DNA from: CAWGCA01 sp963820955
Lineage (GTDB): Bacteria; Pseudomonadota; Gammaproteobacteria; Chromatiales; Chromatiaceae
Assembly (NCBI GenBank): GCA_963820955.1
Contig: CAWGCA010000024.1
Coordinates: 69,167 to 133,166, forward strand
Direction: 5' to 3'
Length of the DNA stretch: 64,000 nucleotides
Below, one piece after another: positions 28,063 to 36,567 of this stretch. Under the pieces are notes generated by a model. It was not told the DNA's origin. It saw nothing but the letters and a program-made list of their open reading frames with translations, and did not search any database. Positions within the stretch are counted from its first letter, which is position 1; each line of letters opens with the position of its first letter. Made by a program: the position numbers and the translations under genes.

Positions 28063-29963
28063 CAGGCCTCTCCTTTCAATGCTTCGAGCCGCTTGATCAG
28101 AACGTTATGAATTATGCCCGGCTGCAGCGGGTGGCCGAATACCACCGACCAGCAGTCGATGTCTATCAGCGTGTGCGCACGGAGCAGCATGGCAAGCTGG
28201 GCGTAGCGGCGGGTGTCTTCAGTGATGAATGGCGCGCCGGGTTCATCACTGTAGTTGATCTCCACTGTCATCACCTTGCGAAAACGCTGGAAGATCTTTT
28301 TCAAGCCGGGTTCCATGGGTAAGATAAAACGCAGGTGCACGGAAGAGACCTTGTGGCCGCCCGCGCGCGCGCGGTCCACCGCTTCCTCGATGGCGCCCAG
28401 GGTTGAACCCCAACCCACTACCAAGAGATCACCCTCGTCATCACCATGCACCAAGGGTGGCTTCAGGGTGCTGGCCAACGCCGCGAATTTGCGGCTGCGC
28501 ATGTTGCAGCCGTGTTGGTTTGAGTCCGAATCGTAAGCCACCTTGCTGTGTTTGGTATGGGCCAGCCCGGTGAGAATGTATTGGCCACCGGGCATGCCGG
28601 GAATCGGCCGCGGGGACAAACCACTCTCAGGGTCCCAGTTGTAGGGCGGGATATTCTCATCCCACTCCGACTGGTCGACAGGAGGGGCCAGCCAGTCCAG
28701 GCTCGCCTCTGGACGTTGGTAGGGTTGTACCCCGGTAGCCAGATTGGCGTCCGTCAACAATATCACCGGGGTGCGGAAGGTCTCGGCAATGCGTCGCGCC
28801 ATGATCACGAAATGTAGGCACTCCTCGATGGTGGCGGCGGCAATTACTACCTTCGGGGCATCTCCCGGCTCGCCAAACAGTGTGGCCAGCAGATCTCCCT
28901 GCTCCACTTTGGTCGGCAGACCGGTGGAGGGCCCGCCGCGCTGCACCAAACACACCACCAGGGGCACTTCCGCCATTACCGCCAGGGCCAGCATCTCGGT
29001 CTTGAGCGCCAATCCGGGACCGGAGGTAATGGTGCAGGCGGTCTTGCCGGCAAAAGATGATCCAATAGCGAAGCCGGCGGCGGCGATTTCGTCCTCGGCC
29101 TGATGCACAAACCCCCCGACTTCGTGATAGACATCGGCCAGGTAGTGCGAGGCCGATGTAGCGGGGGTGATTGGGTACATGGAGACCAGTTCCATACCCG
29201 AGGCCATGACACCCAGACCCAACGCCGTGTTGCCATTGGTGACAATGAAGCGTTTGCCTTCTGTTTCCTCCGCTGGTTGAGGTGGAACCTCGTAACCAAG
29301 CGCCAGTTTCTCTTGCGCAAACTGGTAGCCGGCGTCGAACAATCGATGGTTAATCTCAATGACTTTGTCACCCTTGCGGCTGAAGGTGACGGCGATTTCG
29401 CTCTTGGCAAGTTCCACATCGCGAGAATAAATACGGCACAGCATACCCAGCACGAACATGTTCTTACCGCGACGAGGATTCTGCGTGATCTCCAGGCAGG
29501 CCTTTTCAATGGGCAATTCATGGACGATCAGGCCATTTTTCCTGAACTCCGCTACCGCCTTCGCGTACTGCTCCCTGATCTCGGGGACGGCATCGTCACG
29601 CCACTTGTTTTCCAACAGGACCTGAGTGCCCTTTTTATAGGCGCCGTTGACGATGCGTGAGTAAAGCACCTGCTCGTTGAAGGCCACGACGATATCCGCC
29701 TCGTCCCCCATGTTGGTAACATAGCGGGAGGCGAGACGGATACGGATACCACTGGCGCCGGCAGGGGAGCGGGCGGGAGGTTGGATTTCTGCCGGAATGA
29801 TCTCTACCGTCCAGACGCCATTGCCCATTCTGGCACATACCGTACCGAAGGTCTGGCCTGCTTTCTGAGCACCTTCGCCGGAGTCGCTGACAATCTCCAC
29901 GATATGCTCTCGTATTGTCTTTGGCCGCAAAGCAGTGCCTGCGGCAGCTGTTGTATCCACCAC
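28062..29963 (-). CDS. korA: 2-oxoacid (probably 2-oxoglutarate):ferredoxin oxidoreductase, alpha subunit with fused gamma domain
   Basis: A 633-residue fusion of gamma and alpha subunits. The gamma part is at the N terminus (SDSGEGAQKAGQTFG, EIIPAEIQPPARSPAGASG, YVTNMGDEADIVVAFNEQVL). The alpha part contains GNTALGLGVMASGMELVSMYPITPAT, HQAEDEIAAAGFAIG, TITSGPGLALKTEML and LVQRGGPSTGLPTKVEQGDL, all family hallmarks. I place the start at GTG 29963, with GAGGG 7 bp upstream. An in-frame ATG at 30038 would put 25 residues of the upstream repeat into the protein and is unlikely. The gene is the first of the Rnf train. Downstream genes overlap, so one long mRNA is expected. Confidence 0.9.
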   Translation of the reverse strand: MVDTTAAAGTALRPKTIREHIVEIVSDSGEGAQKAGQTFGTVCARMGNGVWTVEIIPAEIQPPARSPAGASGIRIRLASRYVTNMGDEADIVVAFNEQVLYSRIVNGAYKKGTQVLLENKWRDDAVPEIREQYAKAVAEFRKNGLIVHELPIEKACLEITQNPRRGKNMFVLGMLCRIYSRDVELAKSEIAVTFSRKGDKVIEINHRLFDAGYQFAQEKLALGYEVPPQPAEETEGKRFIVTNGNTALGLGVMASGMELVSMYPITPATSASHYLADVYHEVGGFVHQAEDEIAAAGFAIGSSFAGKTACTITSGPGLALKTEMLALAVMAEVPLVVCLVQRGGPSTGLPTKVEQGDLLATLFGEPGDAPKVVIAAATIEECLHFVIMARRIAETFRTPVILLTDANLATGVQPYQRPEASLDWLAPPVDQSEWDENIPPYNWDPESGLSPRPIPGMPGGQYILTGLAHTKHSKVAYDSDSNQHGCNMRSRKFAALASTLKPPLVHGDDEGDLLVVGWGSTLGAIEEAVDRARAGGHKVSSVHLRFILPMEPGLKKIFQRFRKVMTVEINYSDEPGAPFITEDTRRYAQLAMLLRAHTLIDIDCWSVVFGHPLQPGIIHNVLIKRLEALKGEA

Positions 29964-29984
29964 GTCAATGGCCCTCGTTAACTT

Positions 29985-30020
29985 AAGGGCACCTCGAAAA
30001 ATTCGATGTGCACCCTTTGG
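29985..30020. repeat. Hairpin repeat in korA leader, inverse of 14541-14559
   Basis: The sequence aagggcacctcgaaaaatt at 29985-30003 is the exact reverse complement of 14541-14559. It continues as an imperfect inverted repeat to about 30020 (aagggcacctcgaa against ttcgatgtgcaccctt). It lies directly upstream of the korA ribosome binding site and would be in the 5' leader or promoter. Role unknown; mobile-repeat or regulatory. Confidence 0.6.
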
Positions 30021-30243
30021 TGCAGGGATCCACCGCATCGAAACATTCCGTAAAAGGGAATTCCCGAAGTACCCATAAGCGAAACTGTTCCCACCAACCC
30101 TGTTTAATTCTGTTTTTCAGGGCTTGGTTATGAATAAGACTTAAATCGGCGACGTTTTACATAGACACATTAAACGGAGCGGGAATGACAAGTCAATCAG
30201 TGCCGGGGGCACCGTATCTTACAGAGGAATGGGTCTTGACCGG

Positions 30244-31872
30244 TCAGGCTTCCTCGTCCTCTTGTACCGGCACCGGTTGCATTTCCACGCGAAGGAAGGA
30301 GAGCAGCAGGGGATCCTTAGTGTCTCTTTGCATGCGTCGGCACAAAAAATCATCCAACGGGGCCAAGGCAAACATAGGCACCAGAAACCAGGTGGCCAAC
30401 TGAATTACGACGTCGATATTGAGCATTTCCGCCAATATTATCATCAGAAATATATTGGGATAGCCCATGGATATATAGTCATCTATGGCATAGAGGCTAT
30501 CCCGTCTGGCGAGAAAATAAGCGGTCAGTCGTATCAGCAGGCCGATGCCGAAGGCATAGACTCCGTATGGCCAGAAGGAGGCCAGTTCGATGCTTTGAAA
30601 TGACACTACTACAAATACAGTGAGAAACACTACAGCGGTGGAAGCATTCCTTTCCGCGATTTTAGCCGTACAGATCGGGTATCGCTTTCTCAACCAGCGG
30701 GCGATGACCAAGGGCACGAAGAGACTCAGCATGGAGATGGCGACATAGACGAATGCCTTGACTGATAAAGTCGTCATGTCGTAGAAAGTCAGCAACGGGT
30801 ACATAATCATCGCGCTGACCAGTGTAGACAGAAGAATCATGTATACGCTGGGTTGGACCATTCCGCCGGCACTGCGACTGATAGTCAATGCGGTAATGGC
30901 GGTGGGCGCGACCAGCAGGAGGGCAACGGCCAGCAGCCACAGGTTGCCGCTATCAGGTGAAAGGTTGCCCAGAGCCGCGATCAGCAACGGCAGCAGGGCA
31001 AACCGAAACAACAATCTATCCCCCGGGAATATGCGTTCATCCAAAGCGACCTTAATATCCAGTGGTGGTACACGAAGCAGACTGATCACGGTAGCCAGGA
31101 TAATCAATACAAAAGCGAAAACAGGGGACAGGGTGTTTTCGCCGGTCCAGGTGCGCAACAGCAGTCCAAGCAAGACCCCACTGAGAATCACACCCGAGTG
31201 ATATATCACGATCCAGTCGTGAATCCGATTAAGCAGTCGTGACTCTTTATGCAGGTATGATTGCAGGGCGTTACCGCAGAGGATGGTGGCGTTAGGCAGG
31301 CGTATGTCATAACCCGAATCAGGGTTAAGGCGGAGTATCAATCGGGACAGTAGTTCGATGACATACTTGTGCGCGACCACCAGTACACGCTTACCGCTGA
31401 CGAGAAGGGGGTGCAGTTCATTCTTCAGAAAATCCAGTACCCGATCGTGGAATAACTGAAAGTCTTCGCCATCCGACATAGATGCGTGGTGACCATAGAG
31501 GGCCGCCTCGTAGGATCGCAAGCCTACCTGGCGTTGTATGAGGGTCTTGTTTCTCAGCGTAAAATTACCGAAATGGCGTTCGCTGAGCCGCGGGTCCTCT
31601 CGCAGTTGGGGCCTGCTTCCGTCGGCGTTGGAAACTGCATTCAGGAGAATTTCAGCGGTTTGACAGGCACGGGTAAGGGGCGATACGTAGGTCCGGTCCA
31701 CCGTCGGACCACGCCAGTCTCCCGCTGCCTTGCCGGCCTGCGCTCGACCCAGATCGGTAAGCGGGGTATCCACTGCTCCGGCAAAACGATTCACCTCGTT
31801 CGCCGTGGATTCTCCATGGCGAACAAGAAACAGGTTACTCCACTTTTTCTTAATTCGTCTTTCTGACTGCAC
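30244..31872 (-). CDS. Fusion of histidine phosphatase and BASS-like transporter-type membrane domain
   Basis: A 542-residue protein of two parts. The N-terminal about 200 residues are a histidine phosphatase (phosphoglycerate-mutase fold): LFLVRHGES with catalytic His at 19, VSPLTRACQTAEILL, and VLVVAHKYVI with the second catalytic His near 168. Residues about 215-515 have roughly nine membrane helices of bile-acid:sodium-symporter (BASS) type, including APTAITALTISRSAGGM, the central broken-helix region. The cytoplasmic tail is acidic (QEDEEA). The start is GTG 31872 with no obvious Shine-Dalgarno; no better start retains the RHG motif. Substrate of either half is unknown. The fusion suggests phosphatase control of, or coupling to, transport. 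Confidence 0.8.
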   Translation of the reverse strand: MQSERRIKKKWSNLFLVRHGESTANEVNRFAGAVDTPLTDLGRAQAGKAAGDWRGPTVDRTYVSPLTRACQTAEILLNAVSNADGSRPQLREDPRLSERHFGNFTLRNKTLIQRQVGLRSYEAALYGHHASMSDGEDFQLFHDRVLDFLKNELHPLLVSGKRVLVVAHKYVIELLSRLILRLNPDSGYDIRLPNATILCGNALQSYLHKESRLLNRIHDWIVIYHSGVILSGVLLGLLLRTWTGENTLSPVFAFVLIILATVISLLRVPPLDIKVALDERIFPGDRLLFRFALLPLLIAALGNLSPDSGNLWLLAVALLLVAPTAITALTISRSAGGMVQPSVYMILLSTLVSAMIMYPLLTFYDMTTLSVKAFVYVAISMLSLFVPLVIARWLRKRYPICTAKIAERNASTAVVFLTVFVVVSFQSIELASFWPYGVYAFGIGLLIRLTAYFLARRDSLYAIDDYISMGYPNIFLMIILAEMLNIDVVIQLATWFLVPMFALAPLDDFLCRRMQRDTKDPLLLSFLRVEMQPVPVQEDEEA

Positions 31873-31899
31873 TTTAATTCTTAGTGTGATAGTACAGTT

Positions 31900-31985
31900 A
31901 AGGAAACTCTGAACAATCCGTCTTTGGTTCTCCCGGGTCTCCGCTAGACTGCATCCGGAATGACAAATTAATCAGAGGTTTCCTT
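31900..31985. repeat. Short palindromic element with terminal inverted repeats
   Basis: An 86-bp element starting aaggaaactctga and ending tcagaggtttcctt, imperfect inverted ends. Members of the same family occur at 43460-43706, 46383-46658 and 61780-61860. No coding capacity, so a MITE or REP-like element. Confidence 0.6.
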
Positions 31986-32131
31986 AAAAAAAGAACTCCC
32001 CAGTTTAGGTTTGAACTGCGAAGTTCCATCCCTCCAGGATACCGACATTAGGAATTATACTCCTATCTCCTGGATCTTTATTGACGAGGATCAACTCATC
32101 GTTTAGTCCTGTTTTACCTGATGGTCTTGGT

Positions 32132-34867
32132 TCAGATGGTTTCCTGAGAAACGGGGGGATAGCTTTCCCCATGGTCTGAGGAGTTCGATGTCGATGCGTG
32201 GTGGGTAAATGCACTTACCACCGCTGTCGGGAGTATCGACTTGATATCTTCGCCCTCCTGCAATGGACGGGGCGGGGAGATCCCGTAACCCTGTGCGTAG
32301 TCAACACCGAGTATGCGGAGTTCACGTAGGATATCTTCGTTCTCAACGAATTCCGCGACGGTTTTCAGCCCCATGGTGTGGCCGATATCGTTGATCGCCT
32401 TCACCATGGCAAGGTCGATGGGGTCTTCGAGGATGTCCTTGACGAACAGGCCGTCGATTTTCAGGTAGTCCACCGGGAGCTTCTTCAAGTATCCGAATGA
32501 GGACATGCCGCTGCCGAAGTCGTCGAGTAAGAAGCGGCAGCCCATCGCCTTCAAATCTTGTATAAACTGGGTAGCTCGGTCCAGGTGGGTGATGGCAACT
32601 GTTTCGGTGATTTCGAAGCAGACCAGTTGTGGCGGGATGTCGTGATCTCGCATCTGTTGTTTCACGAATTCCAGGAAACTGGCCTCGATGAGTGACGCGC
32701 CCGACAGGTTGATCGTGTAGAGGCAGGTTGGGGCCGAATTTCCCCGCTTCAAGTTCTGCCACAAGCTCTGATAGCGCAGCTTTTCCCGACTGAACAGTTC
32801 CTGCACGATCCAGCGATCGATATCCGGCATCAGCCCGTAGCGTTCGGCAGCCGGGATAAAGACTCCGGGCGGGATCAGGCTGCCATCCTCGCCCACCATC
32901 CGGACCAGGATTTCACCGTGATTGGGTAGGTTTTTTATCAACTCGTCCTTAACCGGCACAATGGGTTGGTAATACAATCGGAAACGATCTGTTTTCAAGG
33001 CGTCTTTGATGCGTGTCGCCCACTGCATCTCTTGCAGGCGCTGGTCTGATACCTCGCGATTCAACTCGGCGAAGTGGATGCGGTTACGACCAAGTTCCTT
33101 GGCCGCATAGCAGGCCGCGTCCACCAGACTCATCAGATCTTCGACGTCACGGCTTTGGTCGTTGATCATGGCCACGCCGATACTGGCACCTATGTCGAAT
33201 ACCTTGTCAGCGTGAGAAAAACGATATTCGCTGATGGTGTCGCGGATCGCTTCGGCGATGAGCATGGCCTTTTCCGGAGGGCACCCCTCCAGCAGGATCC
33301 CGAATTCGTCACCACCTAGACGGGCCAGGGTATCCGAGGCGCGCAGGTGAACTTTGAGCAGGGCACTCAGGTTCTTCAACAACTGATCGCCCACGCGATG
33401 GCCGCAGCTGTCGTTGACTACCTTGAACTGGTCCAGGTCCAGATAGAGAAGGCCGTGCTCCAGCTTTCGTTCCTGCGCATTTTCGATAGCCTGTTTAAGG
33501 CGGTGGCGAAACTCAGGGCGATTGAACAGCCCGGTGAGATCGTCTCGGCTGGCCTTCCAGGCGAGTTTGCGTTGGAGATGACGTTCCTGATTGACATTTC
33601 GCAGGACCAGCACCACCCCGTCGGCGTGGTTGTCCCTGTCGCCGATAGGGGCCGCTGAGTAGTGCACAGCAGTTTCGCGGCCATTGGGTTGCACCAGAAC
33701 CGAGCTGGAGGGTGCCACTATCTTTTCTCCCGATTTCAGGCTCTCCTTGATCGGGTTCGGTACCGGGATCCCTGTTTCCTCGTTTTTAATTTCGAACCAC
33801 TCTTCCCAGGGGCGTCCCCGGAGTGCCTCGATGGTGTGCCCTGTCAGATTCTCGGCGGCTGAGTTGAGGTAGATGATGCGTCCTGCCATGTCGGTGGTCA
33901 GTACCGCGTCACCGATGGAGGAGAGCGTGACCAGTGCCCGTTCCTGTTCCAGGGCCAGGCGTCGCTGGGCCTTGCGTTGCAACGACAGGTAGCGCAACGC
34001 TAGCAAAACGATTATCGCGATCAGAGAGAAGGCCAGCAAGATAGATAGGATGGCCTGCTCGAAGCCCTGCTCCAGTGCCTCCAGGGCGATCAGGATACCG
34101 ATGGTAAGCGGTTGTCCCCCGATCTCGATGTGCTCCAGCATCCCCTTGAAATGTCCGGAAGGGGTGCGGTACTCGAACATCTGGCTCGACTGATGCGAGG
34201 AACTGACTTGCTGCTGCTCGAAGAGCGGGGAGGGAACCGGATTGTTATTGCGCCACATGCTGGGCAGTGCGCCCAGGGTGGCCTTGAGTTGGCTCAGATA
34301 GGCATGGTCGTTGAGCAGCACGGCTCCGCAAACGAAACCAAGCACCCGCTGGTTGTGCACCACCGGATGCGAGCGTGACAGAACCAACGATGTATCGGAC
34401 AGGACCAGATTGTCCACCGGGCCGTCCCGCGAGTAGTTGCAGTGACGACCGTTCATATCCAGCTTGGTGTCGGTGGTCGTTTCGGTGAAGAAGGGTGCCT
34501 GGTCGGATTTGATCACGGTCAGGGAGTCAATGCTGGAGACCTCATTTTGCGACCGCAGGTAACGGCGCAACTGGGGCAGGATTTCCAGTTCCATGGTGAT
34601 ACGCATGGTATTGTCCGCCGCCGTGCGGGACACGGTATCCTGCAGAGTCCGGTAGGAGCCATCCAGGATCAGTTCGAAGGTCTGCAGACCGGTCGCCAGA
34701 CGCTTTTCGTAGCTGGCGTAGATCTGTTTGGTAAGTGTGTGCCAGAGTATCTGGCTGGCTACAAGGGCGGGGAGCAAAACAGCGATTACAAGCAGCAGGG
34801 GAATTCCACCCCGTTTCACCGGGGTGGTCCATCGCATCTTTCCGACAGAATTTGAGAATACACCCAC
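32132..34867 (-). CDS. Membrane-bound PAS-GGDEF-EAL cyclic-di-GMP enzyme
   Basis: A 911-residue protein from GTG 34867 (an ATG at 34837 is the alternative). A transmembrane helix (about 20-40), a periplasmic sensor region and a second helix (about 275-300) come first. A PAS domain follows (STIGDAVLTTDMAGRIIYLN-type start; AAENLTGHTIEALRG). The diguanylate cyclase domain keeps GGDEF with LYLDLDQFKVVND. The EAL domain has EIL in place of EAL, which retains the metal-binding Glu, and all other residues: INLSGASL, FEITETVA, LDDFGSGMSSF, KIDGLFVKD, AEFVENED and YAQGYG. Both activities look possible. It lies 18 bp downstream of a periplasmic binding protein gene, which may present its ligand to the sensor domain. 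Confidence 0.9.
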   Translation of the reverse strand: MGVFSNSVGKMRWTTPVKRGGIPLLLVIAVLLPALVASQILWHTLTKQIYASYEKRLATGLQTFELILDGSYRTLQDTVSRTAADNTMRITMELEILPQLRRYLRSQNEVSSIDSLTVIKSDQAPFFTETTTDTKLDMNGRHCNYSRDGPVDNLVLSDTSLVLSRSHPVVHNQRVLGFVCGAVLLNDHAYLSQLKATLGALPSMWRNNNPVPSPLFEQQQVSSSHQSSQMFEYRTPSGHFKGMLEHIEIGGQPLTIGILIALEALEQGFEQAILSILLAFSLIAIIVLLALRYLSLQRKAQRRLALEQERALVTLSSIGDAVLTTDMAGRIIYLNSAAENLTGHTIEALRGRPWEEWFEIKNEETGIPVPNPIKESLKSGEKIVAPSSSVLVQPNGRETAVHYSAAPIGDRDNHADGVVLVLRNVNQERHLQRKLAWKASRDDLTGLFNRPEFRHRLKQAIENAQERKLEHGLLYLDLDQFKVVNDSCGHRVGDQLLKNLSALLKVHLRASDTLARLGGDEFGILLEGCPPEKAMLIAEAIRDTISEYRFSHADKVFDIGASIGVAMINDQSRDVEDLMSLVDAACYAAKELGRNRIHFAELNREVSDQRLQEMQWATRIKDALKTDRFRLYYQPIVPVKDELIKNLPNHGEILVRMVGEDGSLIPPGVFIPAAERYGLMPDIDRWIVQELFSREKLRYQSLWQNLKRGNSAPTCLYTINLSGASLIEASFLEFVKQQMRDHDIPPQLVCFEITETVAITHLDRATQFIQDLKAMGCRFLLDDFGSGMSSFGYLKKLPVDYLKIDGLFVKDILEDPIDLAMVKAINDIGHTMGLKTVAEFVENEDILRELRILGVDYAQGYGISPPRPLQEGEDIKSILPTAVVSAFTHHASTSNSSDHGESYPPVSQETI

Positions 34868-34885
34868 CAGTGGAAAGCGTCCGGA

Positions 34886-35950
34886 CTATTTCTTGTAGAC
34901 GTGGTCTGCGGCGGTCAGGAGAGCGTCGGGGATGACGATGCCCAGCGCATTGGCACGATCGGTATTGAAGACGATAGCATAGTCTCTAGCGTCCTCGATG
35001 GGCAGATCGCCGGCCTTTTTTCCATGAAGAATCAGGGCGGCTTTCTCTCCGGCCAGATACCCCATAGCCCCGAAGTCCACCGCGGCACCCCCGAACAATC
35101 CGATTTTGGCGAAGTGATAATTTAGCGCCATCTCCGGCTTTTTACTGTTTGCGATAGTCCAGTTGAAGATCTCCCTGGCGGTATAGGTTGATCCGTCCAC
35201 GGTTTTCAATGACAGTGCGGCGGGGTAGATGGCCACTACCTCGATGTTGGTATTCAATTCCTCGATGAGCTGGGTGTATTCAGAGAAATCTTTGACCCGA
35301 CGGAGTTTCCATGCGACCGGCAGATCCTCACGCGCGAGTTCGAGTTCGAACTGGCGGCTGATAGCGTTGCCTGTGGGTGAGTAGTCGGTAATACCGACCA
35401 CCTGACTCGATTTGTCATAGTTTTGCAGCGCTGAGTTCATGACCAACAGGGATTTGCTGACCCAGAGTTTTTCGTAGACGCCGGTCACGTTGGATCCCGG
35501 TCGCTGCTTGTCGCGCATAAAGGGTTTCTTTTCACTGTAAGCCTCCGGTTGACCGTTCATGCCGCTGAAGACAAGCGAGATATCCTTTCGGCCTACCAAT
35601 GGCAGCATGACCTCCCGGATCGCGTTGTCATCCAGAAGCATCACTATGTCCGGGGCGAAGTCTTCTACCTGCTTGAGTGCGATGCTGGCCTGTTCCCGAA
35701 TCGCCTCGGGTGTGGTGTGGGTCTTTTTCGTATCCATATAATAGGAGCGAATCTCAAGGTTTTTCCCTTGGCTCCAGCCAGCCTTTTTTAATGCGGCAAC
35801 GATACCGGCCGCCTGAGGCGCGCCGCAGACGTGGTCACGCTCGTAACTGTGGACGATCATGACCCGGGCAGAGCCGGTAGTCGTTTCTGCATAGACACTC
35901 GAGACCAGAGGGAGCGTGATTGCCAGAAAAAGGAACAGAAGTCTCCACAT
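34886..35950 (-). CDS. Periplasmic ABC-type substrate-binding protein (PF04392 type)
   Basis: A 354-residue exported protein. The signal peptide begins at ATG 35950, with AGGAGA 7 bp upstream; an upstream in-frame start lacks these. The mature part begins ARVMIVHSYERDHVCG. FAPDIVMLLDDNAIREVMLPLVG, VFSGMNG and GSNVTGVYE follow, a type I binding-protein fold of the ABC substrate-binding family. No permease or ATPase genes are adjacent. The next gene, 18 bp downstream, is the GGDEF-EAL protein, so a sensing rather than transport role is inferred. Ligand unknown. Confidence 0.8.
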   Translation of the reverse strand: MWRLLFLFLAITLPLVSSVYAETTTGSARVMIVHSYERDHVCGAPQAAGIVAALKKAGWSQGKNLEIRSYYMDTKKTHTTPEAIREQASIALKQVEDFAPDIVMLLDDNAIREVMLPLVGRKDISLVFSGMNGQPEAYSEKKPFMRDKQRPGSNVTGVYEKLWVSKSLLVMNSALQNYDKSSQVVGITDYSPTGNAISRQFELELAREDLPVAWKLRRVKDFSEYTQLIEELNTNIEVVAIYPAALSLKTVDGSTYTAREIFNWTIANSKKPEMALNYHFAKIGLFGGAAVDFGAMGYLAGEKAALILHGKKAGDLPIEDARDYAIVFNTDRANALGIVIPDALLTAADHVYKK

Positions 35951-36567
35951 AGACTGTCTCCTAAGGCGACTGAGAATTATTGGGTGATTCACCACAATCC
36001 AGCAGTGGTATTCAACTTAGTCGGCTGGCCCGAGCGGAGCTTTAACGCAGCGGGTCCAGGGTCTGGAGGACCCCAAGTCGAGACGCAGGTGAGTGCTACG
36101 AGCCTGATTCGAGCACAACCTCAGATAGGTGTGGAGTGCATTCTTCCTCCCACTGCCTGGAATCTGGACCCCGGCATTTTGCCATCCTGCTCGGCCAGGA
36201 AGTGGCTCAGAAATCCGAGTCGGAAAAACAAGCGAGTGCAGCTGGCGGGGCGACAGATTAAAGTCAGGGGTTCTCTTTAAAAAGCGCTGGTCACTGCTTG
36301 GCACCATCGGCCGTTGGCCGATGAGGATGGTACCTGCTCTTTCTAGTGGGCCAGCCCACAAGTCACGTTGACCGCGTTACACTCGCTGGAATTGGCGACG
36401 GCCAGTCCTGCGCTCGAGTGCCTTGCCAACCCGGCTTGTGGACTGGCTGTGGGTTACCGAACTTCCCGCATGGCCCGCTAGTGTACCCCGCCACAAGCGC
36501 GGTCAAGGGACAGCGAAATCGATTTGGGCTATAGTCAACCGTGCGGTAATTTCACTCCCACATATCC
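35951..36567. other. Intergenic region, no supported gene
   Basis: About 600 bp between divergent genes. The plus-strand frames (149 codons at 35831-36280 and others) overlap the binding-protein gene or lack family resemblance. I see no IS, tRNA or strong repeat; promoters of both flanking genes must lie here. Confidence 0.5.

Noticed and set aside
29964..30038. korA start at ATG 30038
   Set aside because: The added residues would come from a repeat hairpin and match no KorA family; a good GAGGG site serves GTG 29963.
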